NCBI GenBank assembly: GCA_028686425.1
Contig: JAQUBZ010000016.1
Location: forward strand, 1 to 51,166
Direction: 5' to 3'
Source: Bacteroidales bacterium
Lineage (GTDB): Bacteria; Bacteroidota; Bacteroidia; Bacteroidales; UBA932
DNA: 51,166 nt
The translations under genes were made by a program, and so were the position numbers. Positions 27,301 to 35,200 of the stretch are shown here, piece after piece (position 1 is the first letter of the stretch; each line of letters begins with the position of its first letter). The notes under the pieces were generated by a model. It had not been told where the DNA came from. It ran no database searches and saw only the letters and a program-made list of their open reading frames with translations.

Positions 27301-27386
27301 TGTTGTGAGAGTGTCTGTGTTTGTGCAAAAACTGCTGTAGAAATGAACAGAGAGGCACAAATGATGGTTAATAAATATTTTTTCAT
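24306..27386 (-). CDS. Secreted N-acetylmuramoyl-L-alanine amidase with golvesin-like and Fn3-like domains
   Basis: A 1026-residue exported protein (signal peptide ending VFAQT). An Amidase_3-type zinc hydrolase appears to be split by an inserted domain. The first ligand region is IAIWQSHGYYYEP with the Glu of FETVEDL. The later parts of the same fold are LSFAFHTDAG and SPEVPAMLLELLSHQNF near residues 480 and 575. The insert (about residues 215-380) looks like the golvesin C-terminal-like domain often labelled xanthan lyase in Bacteroidota. An Fn3-like domain (about 640-720) and a C-terminal region with a catalase/glutamine-amidotransferase-like fold follow. It probably cleaves peptidoglycan. 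The xanthan lyase label is not supported by an identifiable lyase site. Confidence 0.75.
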   Translation of the reverse strand: MKKYLLTIICASLFISTAVFAQTQTLSQQFAPATDSLQNYLSQYASAGYIRIDTLLIRKKTMTLRFKTGLSEYPLREKQIEDIYAIVRHFMPEQYLKYSGKLKIYTNGQPLEDLKSNYYTSDRNNDFVKEHKKFNGKYHKKLSAPLVTNKSKSNRIESGLQNRHIAIWQSHGYYYEPKLKRWEWQRARIFETVEDLYTQSYVLPFLVPMLENAGANVLLPRERDWQSHEVVVDNDTPDSGYSEIGKWNAAPDSGFANTKDFYLYKENPFKMGTARSASGNASASWIPDIPQAGEYAVYVSYQTVKNGNPKARYEVRYSGGITTFSVNQTMGGGTWIYLGRFYFEKGKNNNHGVFLNTYNESNKIVTTADAVKFGGGMGNIARKPAEVDPEGKPIETDFTVSPEISGYPRFTEGARYWLQWAGFNDTIYSINRDMTDYNDDYQSRGQWVNTLSDGSYLKPGRKGYNIPLDLSFAFHTDAGTTLNDSIIGSLAIYTRLSNSSDKYPNGEKRIIARDLTDIVQTQIVSDIRANFEPIWSRRGLWDRSYSESRSPEVPAMLLELLSHQNFADMRYGLDPSFRFCVSRAIYKGMLKYIAYINDFEYTVQPLPINTFSAEIDTDANGGHCVNLNWLPTKDSTESTAYPDGYIVYTRVDKGGFDNGFLVRGENARMAVEPGKIYSFMITAVNAGGESFPSEILSVGLTDTPDQSRTVLVVNNFDRISAPSSFATRDSSRAGFQDAIDAGVPYLRDISYIGAQHEFRREIPWMDDDAPGFGASWADYETTVVAGNTFDYPYIHGIALMKAGYSFVSTSRDAITSSRINMDNYPVVDIICGKQVTTMIGRKGAGNLKYRVFPLDFQHKIESYALSGGNLLISGANIASDIWDKIYDFDIDSTMNADIIVPSMSFASNILKYRWMTNYASKTGEIKAVQNPLGIPASSTVNVNELYRFNTKPNTERYAVETPDALVPTDPKAYTVYRYNDNNISAGVVYDGDVYKAVSLGFPIEALESQAQIDKIIYDILNFFQKK

Positions 27387-27405
27387 AAGAATAATAAAAG
27401 ATTTG

Positions 27406-27424
27406 CAAAAATAGCTTATATTTG
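27406..27424. promoter_or_regulatory. Two back-to-back -7 boxes of the divergent amidase and desulfhydrase genes
   Basis: A minus-strand TATTTTTG (27406-27413) serves the amidase gene and a plus-strand TATATTTG (27417-27424) serves the next gene, only 3 bp apart. Each promoter's upstream region lies inside the other, so RNA polymerase can probably occupy only one at a time. Confidence 0.65.
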
Positions 27425-27454
27425 TGTAAAACGAAACAAGAAAAAATTAAATTT

Positions 27455-28468
27455 ATGAAGAAATTATCTTTAGCAAATCTTCCAACTAAGATTCAGAAAT
27501 TGAACCGCCTTTCTGCCGAAACAGGGGTTAACATTTACATTAAACGTGATGACCAGACAGGCAGTGAGTGGTCCGGGAACAAGATTCGCAAACTCGAATT
27601 TTCAGTACAGGAAGCTATTGAACAGGGAGCCGATATGCTGATTACTTGTGGCGGTATTCAAAGTAATCATTGTCGTGCAACGGTTTCGGTAGCAACTTAT
27701 TTAGGCATGAAATCGGCTGTATTGCTGCGTATTTCGGATGAACCGCCTGTTGAAGGTAATTATTTCTTGGACAAGCTGCTTGGAGCAGATGTAAAGTTCT
27801 GCAATAAAGATGAATACAGGGAGAGCAGGGGAGAGATTATGCAAAGAATGGCGGATGAATATGCTGCTCAAGGGTATAAACCTTACATTATACCTGAAGG
27901 AGCTTCCAACGGAGTAGGGACACTTGGGTATTATAATGCTTTAAATGAGATAGTTGAGCAGGAAAAGGAGATGGGGGTAGTATTTGATACCATAGTTATA
28001 GCCACCGGTTCTGGCGGAACATGCGCCGGTCTCAATATGGCCAATATCATCAAAGGCTGCGGCAAACGTATAGTGGCAATGGCCGTTTGCGATGATGTGG
28101 ATTATTTTCAGAAAGTGGCTTTGAGGATTTCAAGGGAAGCTTTGCACTATCTTGTAGAGCAGAAAGAAATCTCTCTCGAAAAAGCGGAAAGACTTGCAGA
28201 GAATCTGCAACAGACCGATTTTGAAGTTAATGACAAGTATGTCGGAATAGGTTATGCCCTGAGCCGTCCCGAAGAGCTTGAACATATCAAGAGGATTGCA
28301 CGTCTCGAGGGTGTGGTGTTTGATCCCGTTTATACGGGTAAGGCTACTTACGGTCTTGTAAATGAGCTTCTTCCGGGTGGCAATCTGACAAATTCCAAGA
28401 ATATATTGTACATACACACAGGTGGCATGTACGGATTGTTCCCTGTATCAAGGCAATTTGTCTGGTAA
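27455..28468 (+). CDS. D-cysteine desulfhydrase / ACC deaminase family PLP enzyme
   Basis: A 337-residue fold-type II PLP enzyme. The ATG at 27455 is chosen because an upstream in-frame ATG-like start at 27422 overlaps the -7 box. The PLP lysine is Lys43 in SGNKIRKLEF, followed by GGIQSNHCRATVSVA and a glycine-rich TGSGGTCAGL phosphate loop near the middle. The family splits D-cysteine into pyruvate, H2S and ammonia or opens 1-aminocyclopropane-1-carboxylate. D-cysteine desulfhydrase is the more usual role in gut bacteria, but the substrate cannot be assigned from the motifs alone. It converges on the VanZ gene with no spacer. Confidence 0.82.
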   Translation: MKKLSLANLPTKIQKLNRLSAETGVNIYIKRDDQTGSEWSGNKIRKLEFSVQEAIEQGADMLITCGGIQSNHCRATVSVATYLGMKSAVLLRISDEPPVEGNYFLDKLLGADVKFCNKDEYRESRGEIMQRMADEYAAQGYKPYIIPEGASNGVGTLGYYNALNEIVEQEKEMGVVFDTIVIATGSGGTCAGLNMANIIKGCGKRIVAMAVCDDVDYFQKVALRISREALHYLVEQKEISLEKAERLAENLQQTDFEVNDKYVGIGYALSRPEELEHIKRIARLEGVVFDPVYTGKATYGLVNELLPGGNLTNSKNILYIHTGGMYGLFPVSRQFVW

Positions 28469-28864
28469 TTAATCTTTGTTTCCGGAGAGCAGTTTGCAGA
28501 GAGCTATAATGACAGATCCGAGGGTAATGGCTGCGATATTGGCCACCAGATCCCAAGGGTCTGTTACTCTGTTGACAGTCAGTATGTTTTGGGACAATTC
28601 GACAATTGTGACTATTATCAGGCCTGAAAATAGGACGAAGTACAGGGTTCTCCAGAAATTCTTCCCTTTGAATGCAAAGAATGATATGACAGGATAGGGG
28701 AGAAACATGACAAAGTGGACACATTTGTCTATGGGGATGCCGAACATTTTGTCAGGTATCCAATTCTTATCCATTCCTGACACATTTCCGAGGCACAAGT
28801 ATAAAATTGATGCGATATACAAAAGGAATAGTATTACTGAAATAATTCGTTGACCTGCTTTCAC
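28469..28864 (-). CDS. VanZ-family membrane protein
   Basis: A 131-residue integral membrane protein with four hydrophobic segments. It bears the VanZ pattern: IDKCVHFVMFLPY after the first loop, then TIVELSQNIL and RVTDPWDLVANIAAITLGS, with the conserved Glu-x-x-Gln and Asp-x-x-x-Asn positions. VanZ proteins confer low-level teicoplanin resistance in one plasmid setting, but most chromosomal members have no known role. No glycopeptide-resistance genes are near. It ends against the desulfhydrase gene, and the stop codons abut. Confidence 0.82.
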   Translation of the reverse strand: MKAGQRIISVILFLLYIASILYLCLGNVSGMDKNWIPDKMFGIPIDKCVHFVMFLPYPVISFFAFKGKNFWRTLYFVLFSGLIIVTIVELSQNILTVNRVTDPWDLVANIAAITLGSVIIALCKLLSGNKD

Positions 28865-28902
28865 CCGATTAAGTTTAATGGTTTATAGTGTACAAAGATA
28901 TT

Positions 28903-29760
28903 CTAAATTGCTTTATTTTTGATTTTTCTTTGCAATTTGACAAATTCGTCTTCGGATTTGACTTTGTCTATGATGGTGGTGACAACTTTGTATATTTCAC
29001 CATTGATGGTGTAATCTGCTTTACAGATGAAGTTTACACGCTCTTGCCTGAGTAATTTGCGGGCTGTCTTAAATTTGCCGATGTCGGATTCCTGATATAC
29101 GGCGATTGAATTTCCCCCGAACATCTTGACAATCTTCATACATGGTATATCTGTCTCTCCGTCACCAAAATAGATCATGTTGTTGAATGGAATCGGCTTT
29201 TGGTCGTCTTTCTGACTTTCATTGACTTTGGTATTGTCGCTTATGTCGAGAATACCTTTGGTTATCTTGAAGAGAAACTGAGTTTTACCTGTGTAATCGA
29301 CAGCTACTGCGGGCCATACGGCAGCATTTGAAGAGTCGTAAAGAAATGAGCATGCAAATATTTTCTTAAATTCGTGAGCGATAACAGTCCCTTCAATCAT
29401 CTCAGTCAGTCCTGACGAATTGATATAATGCTCAATTGTAACGCCGTGTCTCTTTCCATAATCGTTAATCAGAGAAAACCACTCCTTAACTCCTTCAAAC
29501 AGCCTGATATGTTTGCCGAATGATACAAAAGTATCGCGTGTCAATGAAATTCCGGCCTCCTTTGCTTCGTCTATCATGAGTTTCATGTATGAAAGGATGT
29601 GACTCATATCCTGTCCCATGGAAATATCGTTGCTCATCTTCCAAAATTCTTCAGGAGTTTTGCCTATGGCCTGTATAAAGCCGAATTCCTGCATGTTGCC
29701 GGGAGAAAGGGTACCGTCAAAATCATAAATCAGTGCTACTATCGGTTTTTTTCTTGTCAT
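28903..29760 (-). CDS. HAD-superfamily phosphatase
   Basis: A 285-residue soluble protein. HAD motif I is YDFDGTLSPG with the nucleophile Asp13 and Asp15. The later motif is YFGDGETDIPCMK, supplying the acidic magnesium ligands. The motif II Ser/Thr is probably in YINSSGLTEM. The helical cap between motifs I and II contains EEFWKMSNDISMGQD. The substrate is unknown. The fold resembles phosphoserine phosphatase-like HADs more than sugar phosphatases. It is transcribed away from the acyl-CoA ligase gene across a 155-bp gap that holds tandem direct repeats. Confidence 0.8.
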   Translation of the reverse strand: MTRKKPIVALIYDFDGTLSPGNMQEFGFIQAIGKTPEEFWKMSNDISMGQDMSHILSYMKLMIDEAKEAGISLTRDTFVSFGKHIRLFEGVKEWFSLINDYGKRHGVTIEHYINSSGLTEMIEGTVIAHEFKKIFACSFLYDSSNAAVWPAVAVDYTGKTQFLFKITKGILDISDNTKVNESQKDDQKPIPFNNMIYFGDGETDIPCMKIVKMFGGNSIAVYQESDIGKFKTARKLLRQERVNFICKADYTINGEIYKVVTTIIDKVKSEDEFVKLQRKIKNKAI

Positions 29761-29803
29761 ATATGATATATTTAGTCTTATTATTTTATCCCTTATTTAA
29801 AAA

Positions 29804-29858
29804 TTTCGCCACATTTTTACTGAATTTCACCACATTTTGTCGGAGTTCGCCCCATTCG
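29804..29858. repeat. Three tandem operator-like direct repeats upstream of the acyl-CoA ligase gene
   Basis: TTTCGCCACATTTT (29804), TTTCACCACATTTT (29825) and a weaker GTTCGCCCCATTCG (29845) are spaced by 21 and 20 bp, about two helical turns, on one face of the DNA. They lie 25-80 bp upstream of the TACATTTG -7 box at 29883. This suggests binding of a regulator in tandem. Confidence 0.6.
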
Positions 29859-29882
29859 GATATGCAAATATACTCATTTTCC

Positions 29883-29890
29883 TACATTTG
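29883..29890 (+). promoter_or_regulatory. Predicted -7 box of the acyl-CoA ligase gene
   Basis: TACATTTG is an exact TAnnTTTG match, 25 bp before the ATG at 29916. No TTTG is at the expected -33 position. The repeats just upstream could recruit an activator. Confidence 0.6.
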
Positions 29891-29915
29891 CGAACCTTTG
29901 TAAAACAACATAAAA

Positions 29916-31562
29916 ATGATAACACACTATCTGACCTACATTCAAAACAGCATTAAGAATTATTGGTCTTCCGAAGCCTTGAGCAACATCAACGGTGACA
30001 CTTACACCTTTGGTCAAATGGCAGGGGAGATTGAACGAGTCCATATTTTGTTTGACAAGCTCGGTATCAAAAAAGGTGATAAAATTGCCATTTGTGCCAA
30101 AAATTCTGCACGTTGGGGGATTGCTTTTCTATCTTCCACGACATACGAAGCAACAACCGTTCCACTATTGAACGATTTTACGGAAGAAAGCATAATGCAC
30201 CTTACAGATCACTCCGACAGTAAGATTTTATTTACGGATGTGGATATATGGAAAAAACTTGACCCTGAAAAGATGCCGCAATTGCTTGCAGTATTCTGTG
30301 TTGCAGACTTCTCTCTGCTTTTCAACAGGGCGGGAGAGCAATTTTTGGAGAGTTACAACAAATGGGACGAACTGTTTAAGGAGAGATTTCCAAGTTTCGG
30401 ACCTGAAGATGTGGACTATCCTGTAAATAATTTTGAGGATCTTGCCCTGATCAATTATACGTCCGGTACCACAAGTGCCCCCAAAGGCGTTATGCTTACA
30501 TACAGGAGTATCAGTTCAAATATTCAGTTCGGTTTGACACTGATTCCGAACAAGCAGGGGTGGAAGATTGTCTCAATGCTGCCTATGGCCCACATGTATG
30601 GCCTTGCGTTTGAGTTTCTTTATCAATTGGCAGGCGGCTGCCACATCTATTTTCTGGGAAAAATACCTTCTCCCAAGGTGTTGTTGAATTCATTTGCAAT
30701 GGTAAAGCCTTATATGGTGGTCACCGTCCCTCTTGTTATTGAGAAAATTTTCAAAAATTCTGTATTTCCGACTATCAACAAGCCGTCAATCAAGAGATTG
30801 ATGAAGATTCCGTTCTTCTCTAATATCATCAAGAACAGAGTCAGAAGGAAGATTCTCGACGCGTTTGGCGGTCAACTTCAGCATCTGATTGTCGGTGGTG
30901 CCGCCATCAATAAGGAAGTTGAAGATTGTATGAAAGATATACACATGCCATACACAGTAGGTTACGGCATGACAGAGTGCGGCCCGATATTGGGTTATGA
31001 AGATTGGCACAAATTCAAGAAACAATCGTGCGGAAAAGCTGTTCACAGAGTGGAAGTACGTGTCGATTCTGAAGATCAGGAACATATCGTTGGTGAAATA
31101 CAGGTTCGCGGAGCCAATGTGATGGAGGGCTATTTTAAAAACCCTGAGGCAACAAAGGCTGCATTTACCGAAGACGGATGGATGAGAACCGGGGATCTCG
31201 GACTTATTGATGAAGAGGGAAATATATTTATCAAGGGGCGCAGCAAAAATATGATTTTGAGTGCTAACGGCCAGAATATTTATCCGGAAGAAATTGAGGA
31301 TCAGCTGAATAATCAGCCATACGTGGTGGAATCAGTTGTTGTAGAGCGAGATAAGAAGATTGTCGCCCTTGTATATCCCGACATGGACAGGGTTTCTCAA
31401 GAGTCTCTCGATGAAAACGATTTGTCCAAATTGATGGAAAACAACCGTATCAAACTCAATCTGATGTTGCCTCTGTACAGTCGTATCGCTAAAATAGAGT
31501 TACGAAAAAAAGAGTTTGAAAAGACCCCTAAAAGATCTATCAAGAGATTCCTGTATAAATAA
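29916..31562 (+). CDS. AMP-forming long-chain fatty acid-CoA ligase
   Basis: A 548-residue adenylate-forming enzyme. The AMP-binding P-loop is NYTSGTTSAPKGVMLT near residues 185-200. The YGMTECGP motif comes later, followed by the GWMRTGDLG hinge aspartate region and the NGQNIYPEEIE segment, and a C-terminal KTPKRSIKRF carries the catalytic Lys. It activates a carboxylic acid, most likely a long-chain fatty acid, to the acyl-AMP and then the CoA thioester. The family is broad, so chain length is uncertain. No signal peptide or membrane span is present. A bidirectional terminator follows. Confidence 0.87.
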   Translation: MITHYLTYIQNSIKNYWSSEALSNINGDTYTFGQMAGEIERVHILFDKLGIKKGDKIAICAKNSARWGIAFLSSTTYEATTVPLLNDFTEESIMHLTDHSDSKILFTDVDIWKKLDPEKMPQLLAVFCVADFSLLFNRAGEQFLESYNKWDELFKERFPSFGPEDVDYPVNNFEDLALINYTSGTTSAPKGVMLTYRSISSNIQFGLTLIPNKQGWKIVSMLPMAHMYGLAFEFLYQLAGGCHIYFLGKIPSPKVLLNSFAMVKPYMVVTVPLVIEKIFKNSVFPTINKPSIKRLMKIPFFSNIIKNRVRRKILDAFGGQLQHLIVGGAAINKEVEDCMKDIHMPYTVGYGMTECGPILGYEDWHKFKKQSCGKAVHRVEVRVDSEDQEHIVGEIQVRGANVMEGYFKNPEATKAAFTEDGWMRTGDLGLIDEEGNIFIKGRSKNMILSANGQNIYPEEIEDQLNNQPYVVESVVVERDKKIVALVYPDMDRVSQESLDENDLSKLMENNRIKLNLMLPLYSRIAKIELRKKEFEKTPKRSIKRFLYK

Positions 31563-31583
31563 AACAGAAGAATCGTAATATAA

Positions 31584-31627
31584 AAAACGACCTTGTAAAC
31601 GGAAAATCCGATTTGCAAGGTCGTTTT
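31584..31627. terminator. Bidirectional terminator between the ligase and NagB-like genes
   Basis: A 12-bp stem (AAAACGACCTTG with CAAGGTCGTTTT) continues inward through further pairing to a CGG/CCG top. A-rich and T-rich flanks let it serve both convergent genes. Confidence 0.88.
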
Positions 31628-31647
31628 GAAAAATTTAGTATGAAAAA

Positions 31648-33561
31648 TTAAAATTTCCTATCGAATTTGTATTTTACAAATAACTCGATAGCTTGGTATT
31701 CAGCCATTCCGAGTTTGTCGAACAATACTGCCGTATTGTGATTTCTCTCTTCGGCTCTCAGCCAAAATTCGCGTTTATCTGTTCCCGGGAATAATGGACG
31801 GTCTTTTTGAGACTGGTGACGGAAGATGGCTTCTCGTTTGATGGTAACCTCTTCCGGGCTCAATGGAACGGCCATTTCTTCTTCGGCTACATCCCATTCC
31901 TGCCATGCACCGCGGTACATCCATACTCTGCAATCCTTGAACCAAGGTTCATTTGACAACTGCTCAAGAGCCCCTACAACAGCTTCAAAACATACTCTGT
32001 GTGTGCCATGAGGGTCGGTAAGGTCTCCGGCGGCAAAGATCTGGTGAGGTTTGACATCCATGATAAGCTTCTTCACGATGTCAACATCGGCCTGTGACAG
32101 AGGCTTCTTCTTCACGCCACCCGTTTCGTAGAACGGAAGATTAAGAAAATGGATTCTCTCTTCAGGTATTCCGAGATAACGGCAGGCAAGAGATGCCTCT
32201 CCACGACGTATGGCCGATTTGATTTCTCTGACCTCTTTGGTATCCGGAACTCCAGGATGTTTGTGAGAGAGATCTTCAACTACTTTTTTGTATATTTTAT
32301 GAAGTTCAGCCTCTTTGTCGGCAAGTGAAGGATAAATTTTACAGGTATCTTCAAATGTATCGAGATATTTTATGACTTCGTGGTCAAATACCGCGATATT
32401 TCCTGAAGTTTCGTAAGCCATGTGCAGTTCGTGACCCTGTTCTGAAAGGCGGGCAACCGTACCTCCCATTGAAATTACATCATCGTCCGGGTGAGGGGAG
32501 AAGACAATAACTCTTTTAGGAAACGGTGTAGCTCTTTCGGGACGGGTTGAATCATCTGCATTGGGCTTTCCTCCCGGCCAACCTGAAATAGTATGCTGCA
32601 AATCATTGAATATTTTGATATTCAAGGCATTAGAGCCATTAGAGGAGGTTACGAGATCTCCAAGCTGATTATCGTTGTAGTCGCGATTGGTAAGCTTCAG
32701 AATAGGTTTGTCAAGCTTTTGGCAGAGCCAGAATACCGCTTTTTTCTTGAGGTAATCGGTCCATTCACATTCGCCTACAAGCCAAGGTGTCTTGATGCGG
32801 GTCAATTCTGCGGAAGCAGATGAGTCGATGTGAAGGCAGATATTGTTGTGATTTTGAAGAAACGATGATGGAATCTGGTCGGAAACAGCACCTTCCACCA
32901 TGTTTTTCACCCTTGTTGCACCACTTTCGCCCCATGCAAGGCAGATAATCTTCTTGGATTTGAGCATAGTCCCGATACCTATTGTCAAGGCATTCATGGG
33001 AACGTATTCGACTCCGAAGAAATCGCTTGCCGCAGACATCCTCGATGAGTGGTTAAGAGTAACGACACGTGTGAGAGAATTGGACTGGGTCCCCGGCTGA
33101 TTAAATGCCATGTTGCTTGTAATCAGCAAATCAATGCCGCCCGCATCAAAAATGGCTTTTTCGTAAGAGTCGCAATACTCTTTGATATTGTCTCTCCTGG
33201 TACTCTCAAGGCATTTGATATTTTCAGGAAGAATGTCCACCTGGTCGAAAATATACTCCTTCAAGAATCTGTAGTGACTCTGCAGTTCCTGCCTGTCGAG
33301 AGGATAATATTCGCTCATTGAGAAGGCTATAACATTTTTAAAGCTGACAAGATGATTGTTGTAAGCTTCAACAATCTTTTCATATACCGGAATTGATGCA
33401 GATGTGGCATCAAAACATATTGCACATTTGGATTTCTCCGGAGTGTAATTAATCAGATCGATAATCTCCTGAGCAATCACTTTGGCTGCTTCGGCTGAAT
33501 TCTTATAGATTTCAACCGGCATCTTTTCAAAGCGCTTTGAATAATCGGAATTTTGTATCAT
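31648..33561 (-). CDS. NagB-like domain with degenerate active site fused to PIG-L/LmbE deacetylase domain
   Basis: A 637-residue two-domain protein. I start at 33561 (MIQNSDYSKRFEK), because the longer frame extends to the rarA stop. The N-terminal half aligns with glucosamine-6-phosphate deaminase, but its catalytic signature is changed. The usual NMDEY is SMSEY (Asp to Ser83). The glycine loop and GHIxFNEPG are replaced by TSNMAFNQPG, losing the His (Asn150) and Glu (Gln155). The N-terminal phosphate loop TGSTP is also lost. The C-terminal half is a PIG-L deacetylase domain with an intact SPHPDDDVISMGG and a DPHGTHR zinc region. Usually annotated as a NagB, it is probably not a deaminase and may be a sugar N-deacetylase with a sensing domain. 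Confidence 0.8.
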   Translation of the reverse strand: MIQNSDYSKRFEKMPVEIYKNSAEAAKVIAQEIIDLINYTPEKSKCAICFDATSASIPVYEKIVEAYNNHLVSFKNVIAFSMSEYYPLDRQELQSHYRFLKEYIFDQVDILPENIKCLESTRRDNIKEYCDSYEKAIFDAGGIDLLITSNMAFNQPGTQSNSLTRVVTLNHSSRMSAASDFFGVEYVPMNALTIGIGTMLKSKKIICLAWGESGATRVKNMVEGAVSDQIPSSFLQNHNNICLHIDSSASAELTRIKTPWLVGECEWTDYLKKKAVFWLCQKLDKPILKLTNRDYNDNQLGDLVTSSNGSNALNIKIFNDLQHTISGWPGGKPNADDSTRPERATPFPKRVIVFSPHPDDDVISMGGTVARLSEQGHELHMAYETSGNIAVFDHEVIKYLDTFEDTCKIYPSLADKEAELHKIYKKVVEDLSHKHPGVPDTKEVREIKSAIRRGEASLACRYLGIPEERIHFLNLPFYETGGVKKKPLSQADVDIVKKLIMDVKPHQIFAAGDLTDPHGTHRVCFEAVVGALEQLSNEPWFKDCRVWMYRGAWQEWDVAEEEMAVPLSPEEVTIKREAIFRHQSQKDRPLFPGTDKREFWLRAEERNHNTAVLFDKLGMAEYQAIELFVKYKFDRKF

Positions 33562-33614
33562 TGGTTGAATAATTTTTTTAAGCTGCAAAGTTACTAAAAA
33601 TGGAGAAAAAGTTG

Positions 33615-34925
33615 TCAATAATCATACTTTTTCCACATATTTTGAAGTCTTTTACGAATGTCGTTCTCTTTGGAATTGTTGCCCGGATCGTAGAATCTGG
33701 TGTTTTTAAGGGTATCAGGCAAAAATTCGAGGTCCGTGAAGTTACCTTCGTAAGAGTGGGCATACTTATAATCTCTGGCATAACCGAGATCTTTCATCAA
33801 CTGAGTCGGGGCATTGCGCAGATGAAGCGGAACGGGTGGAGCATCATTTGTGCTGTTGACAGCGGCCAGAGCAGCATCTATGGCGGTTATCGCAGAATTG
33901 CTTTTTGGCGATGTGGCAAGATAAATGCACGTTTGAGCCAATACAATGCGCCCTTCAGGCATCCCTATCTTGTGCACAGCCTCAAAACAGGCTTGTGCGA
34001 GGAGAGCTGCATTAGGGTTGGCAAGTCCTATATCTTCCGAGGCTAAAATTATCATTCTTCTGGCTATGAAAAGGGGGTCTTCTCCACCGGCTATCATTCT
34101 GGCCATCCAATAGACAGCTCCATTAGGATCACTTCCACGCATGCTCTTGATGAATGCCGAAATGATGTCGTAGTGCTGCTCTCCGTTTTTGTCGTATAAT
34201 GCGATATTTTCCTGAAGCCTGTCGGTGACCACCTTATTGTCAATCTCTATTTTTGCATTTTCAGGGAACGAAGACACGATTATGTCTATGATATTAAGCA
34301 ATTTACGTGCATCTCCGCCGGAAAATCCGAATAGGGCTTCCTTCTCCTTGATTGTGATGTCCCGCTGCTTCAGGATGACATCCTCTGTCAGAGCTCGCTG
34401 TAAAAGTGCATCCAAGTCTTTGATTTCAAGACTTTTAAGTACATATACCTGACAGCGGGAGAGTAGGGGAGTGATTACCTCGAATGACGGATTCTCTGTA
34501 GTGGCGCCGATAAGAACGACAGTCCCGTTCTCTACAGCTCCGAGAAGTGCATCCTGCTGGGCCTTGTTGAATCGGTGTATTTCATCGATAAAGAGGATTG
34601 GAGAGCCTTTTGCAAACATTCTGTTGGATTTGGAGCGATCGATGATCTCCCTGATATCTTTTACTCCGGAGCTGATGGCCGACAAAGTGAAAAACTCTCT
34701 GTCAAGCTGATTGGCTATGATGCGTGCAAGAGTTGTTTTGCCGACACCCGGAGGTCCCCATAGTATAAATGATGAAATATTGCCGGTTTCAATCATTTTG
34801 CGGAGTATGGAGTTTTTGCCCACAAGATGTTCCTGACCGAAATATTCCTCAAGAGTTTTGGGTCTCAGGCGCTCAGGAAGCGGAATCGTGGTCTGCTGAT
34901 AATATTCGTCTTCGTTATGTGTCAT
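33615..34925 (-). CDS. rarA: Replication-associated recombination protein A (RarA/MgsA AAA+ ATPase)
   Basis: A 436-residue AAA+ ATPase related to clamp loaders. Walker A is GPPGVGKTT near residues 58-66, Walker [10 protein letters not shown], and sensor 1 GATTENPSF. The C-terminal tetramerisation region has the [16 protein letters not shown] and [15 protein letters not shown] motifs typical of MgsA/RarA. It acts at stalled replication forks. The reading frame has family-typical ends. The gene runs in the same direction as the NagB-like gene, with a 53-bp gap, and may share its transcript. Confidence 0.93.
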   Translation of the reverse strand: MTHNEDEYYQQTTIPLPERLRPKTLEEYFGQEHLVGKNSILRKMIETGNISSFILWGPPGVGKTTLARIIANQLDREFFTLSAISSGVKDIREIIDRSKSNRMFAKGSPILFIDEIHRFNKAQQDALLGAVENGTVVLIGATTENPSFEVITPLLSRCQVYVLKSLEIKDLDALLQRALTEDVILKQRDITIKEKEALFGFSGGDARKLLNIIDIIVSSFPENAKIEIDNKVVTDRLQENIALYDKNGEQHYDIISAFIKSMRGSDPNGAVYWMARMIAGGEDPLFIARRMIILASEDIGLANPNAALLAQACFEAVHKIGMPEGRIVLAQTCIYLATSPKSNSAITAIDAALAAVNSTNDAPPVPLHLRNAPTQLMKDLGYARDYKYAHSYEGNFTDLEFLPDTLKNTRFYDPGNNSKENDIRKRLQNMWKKYDY

Positions 34926-35179
34926 GATACTAATATTGTACTTCTTATATGTGTTTTATATGCAAGGCAGGGGGAAGTCAAAACATATTATTTAACATAA
35001 TATAAATTGTATATAATACGGCATATACGGCCGATTAGTGGCTTTCAGGCCAGGTTATTGCAGCTTTCCCCGGAATACGTGCATGTAATATTTTCAGTAA
35101 AATTAATAAAAAAACCGTAAATGTAATCTCATCTGCCAGATTTTAGTTTCTATTATATCTAAAACACATTTTTATTATG

Positions 35180-35187
35180 TATTTTTG
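35180..35187 (+). promoter_or_regulatory. Predicted -7 box for rlmD-mnmE
   Basis: TATTTTTG matches TAnnTTTG 13 bp before the ATG at 35201, implying a very short leader. The 255 bp upstream, back to rarA, is AT-rich with no other signal that I can identify. Confidence 0.6.
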
Positions 35188-35200
35188 CAAAAAATATAAT

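Noticed and set aside
28469-28864. Glycopeptide resistance from the VanZ gene
   Set aside because: The protein is a general VanZ-family membrane protein with no vanHAX or sensor genes nearby, so a resistance role is unsupported.
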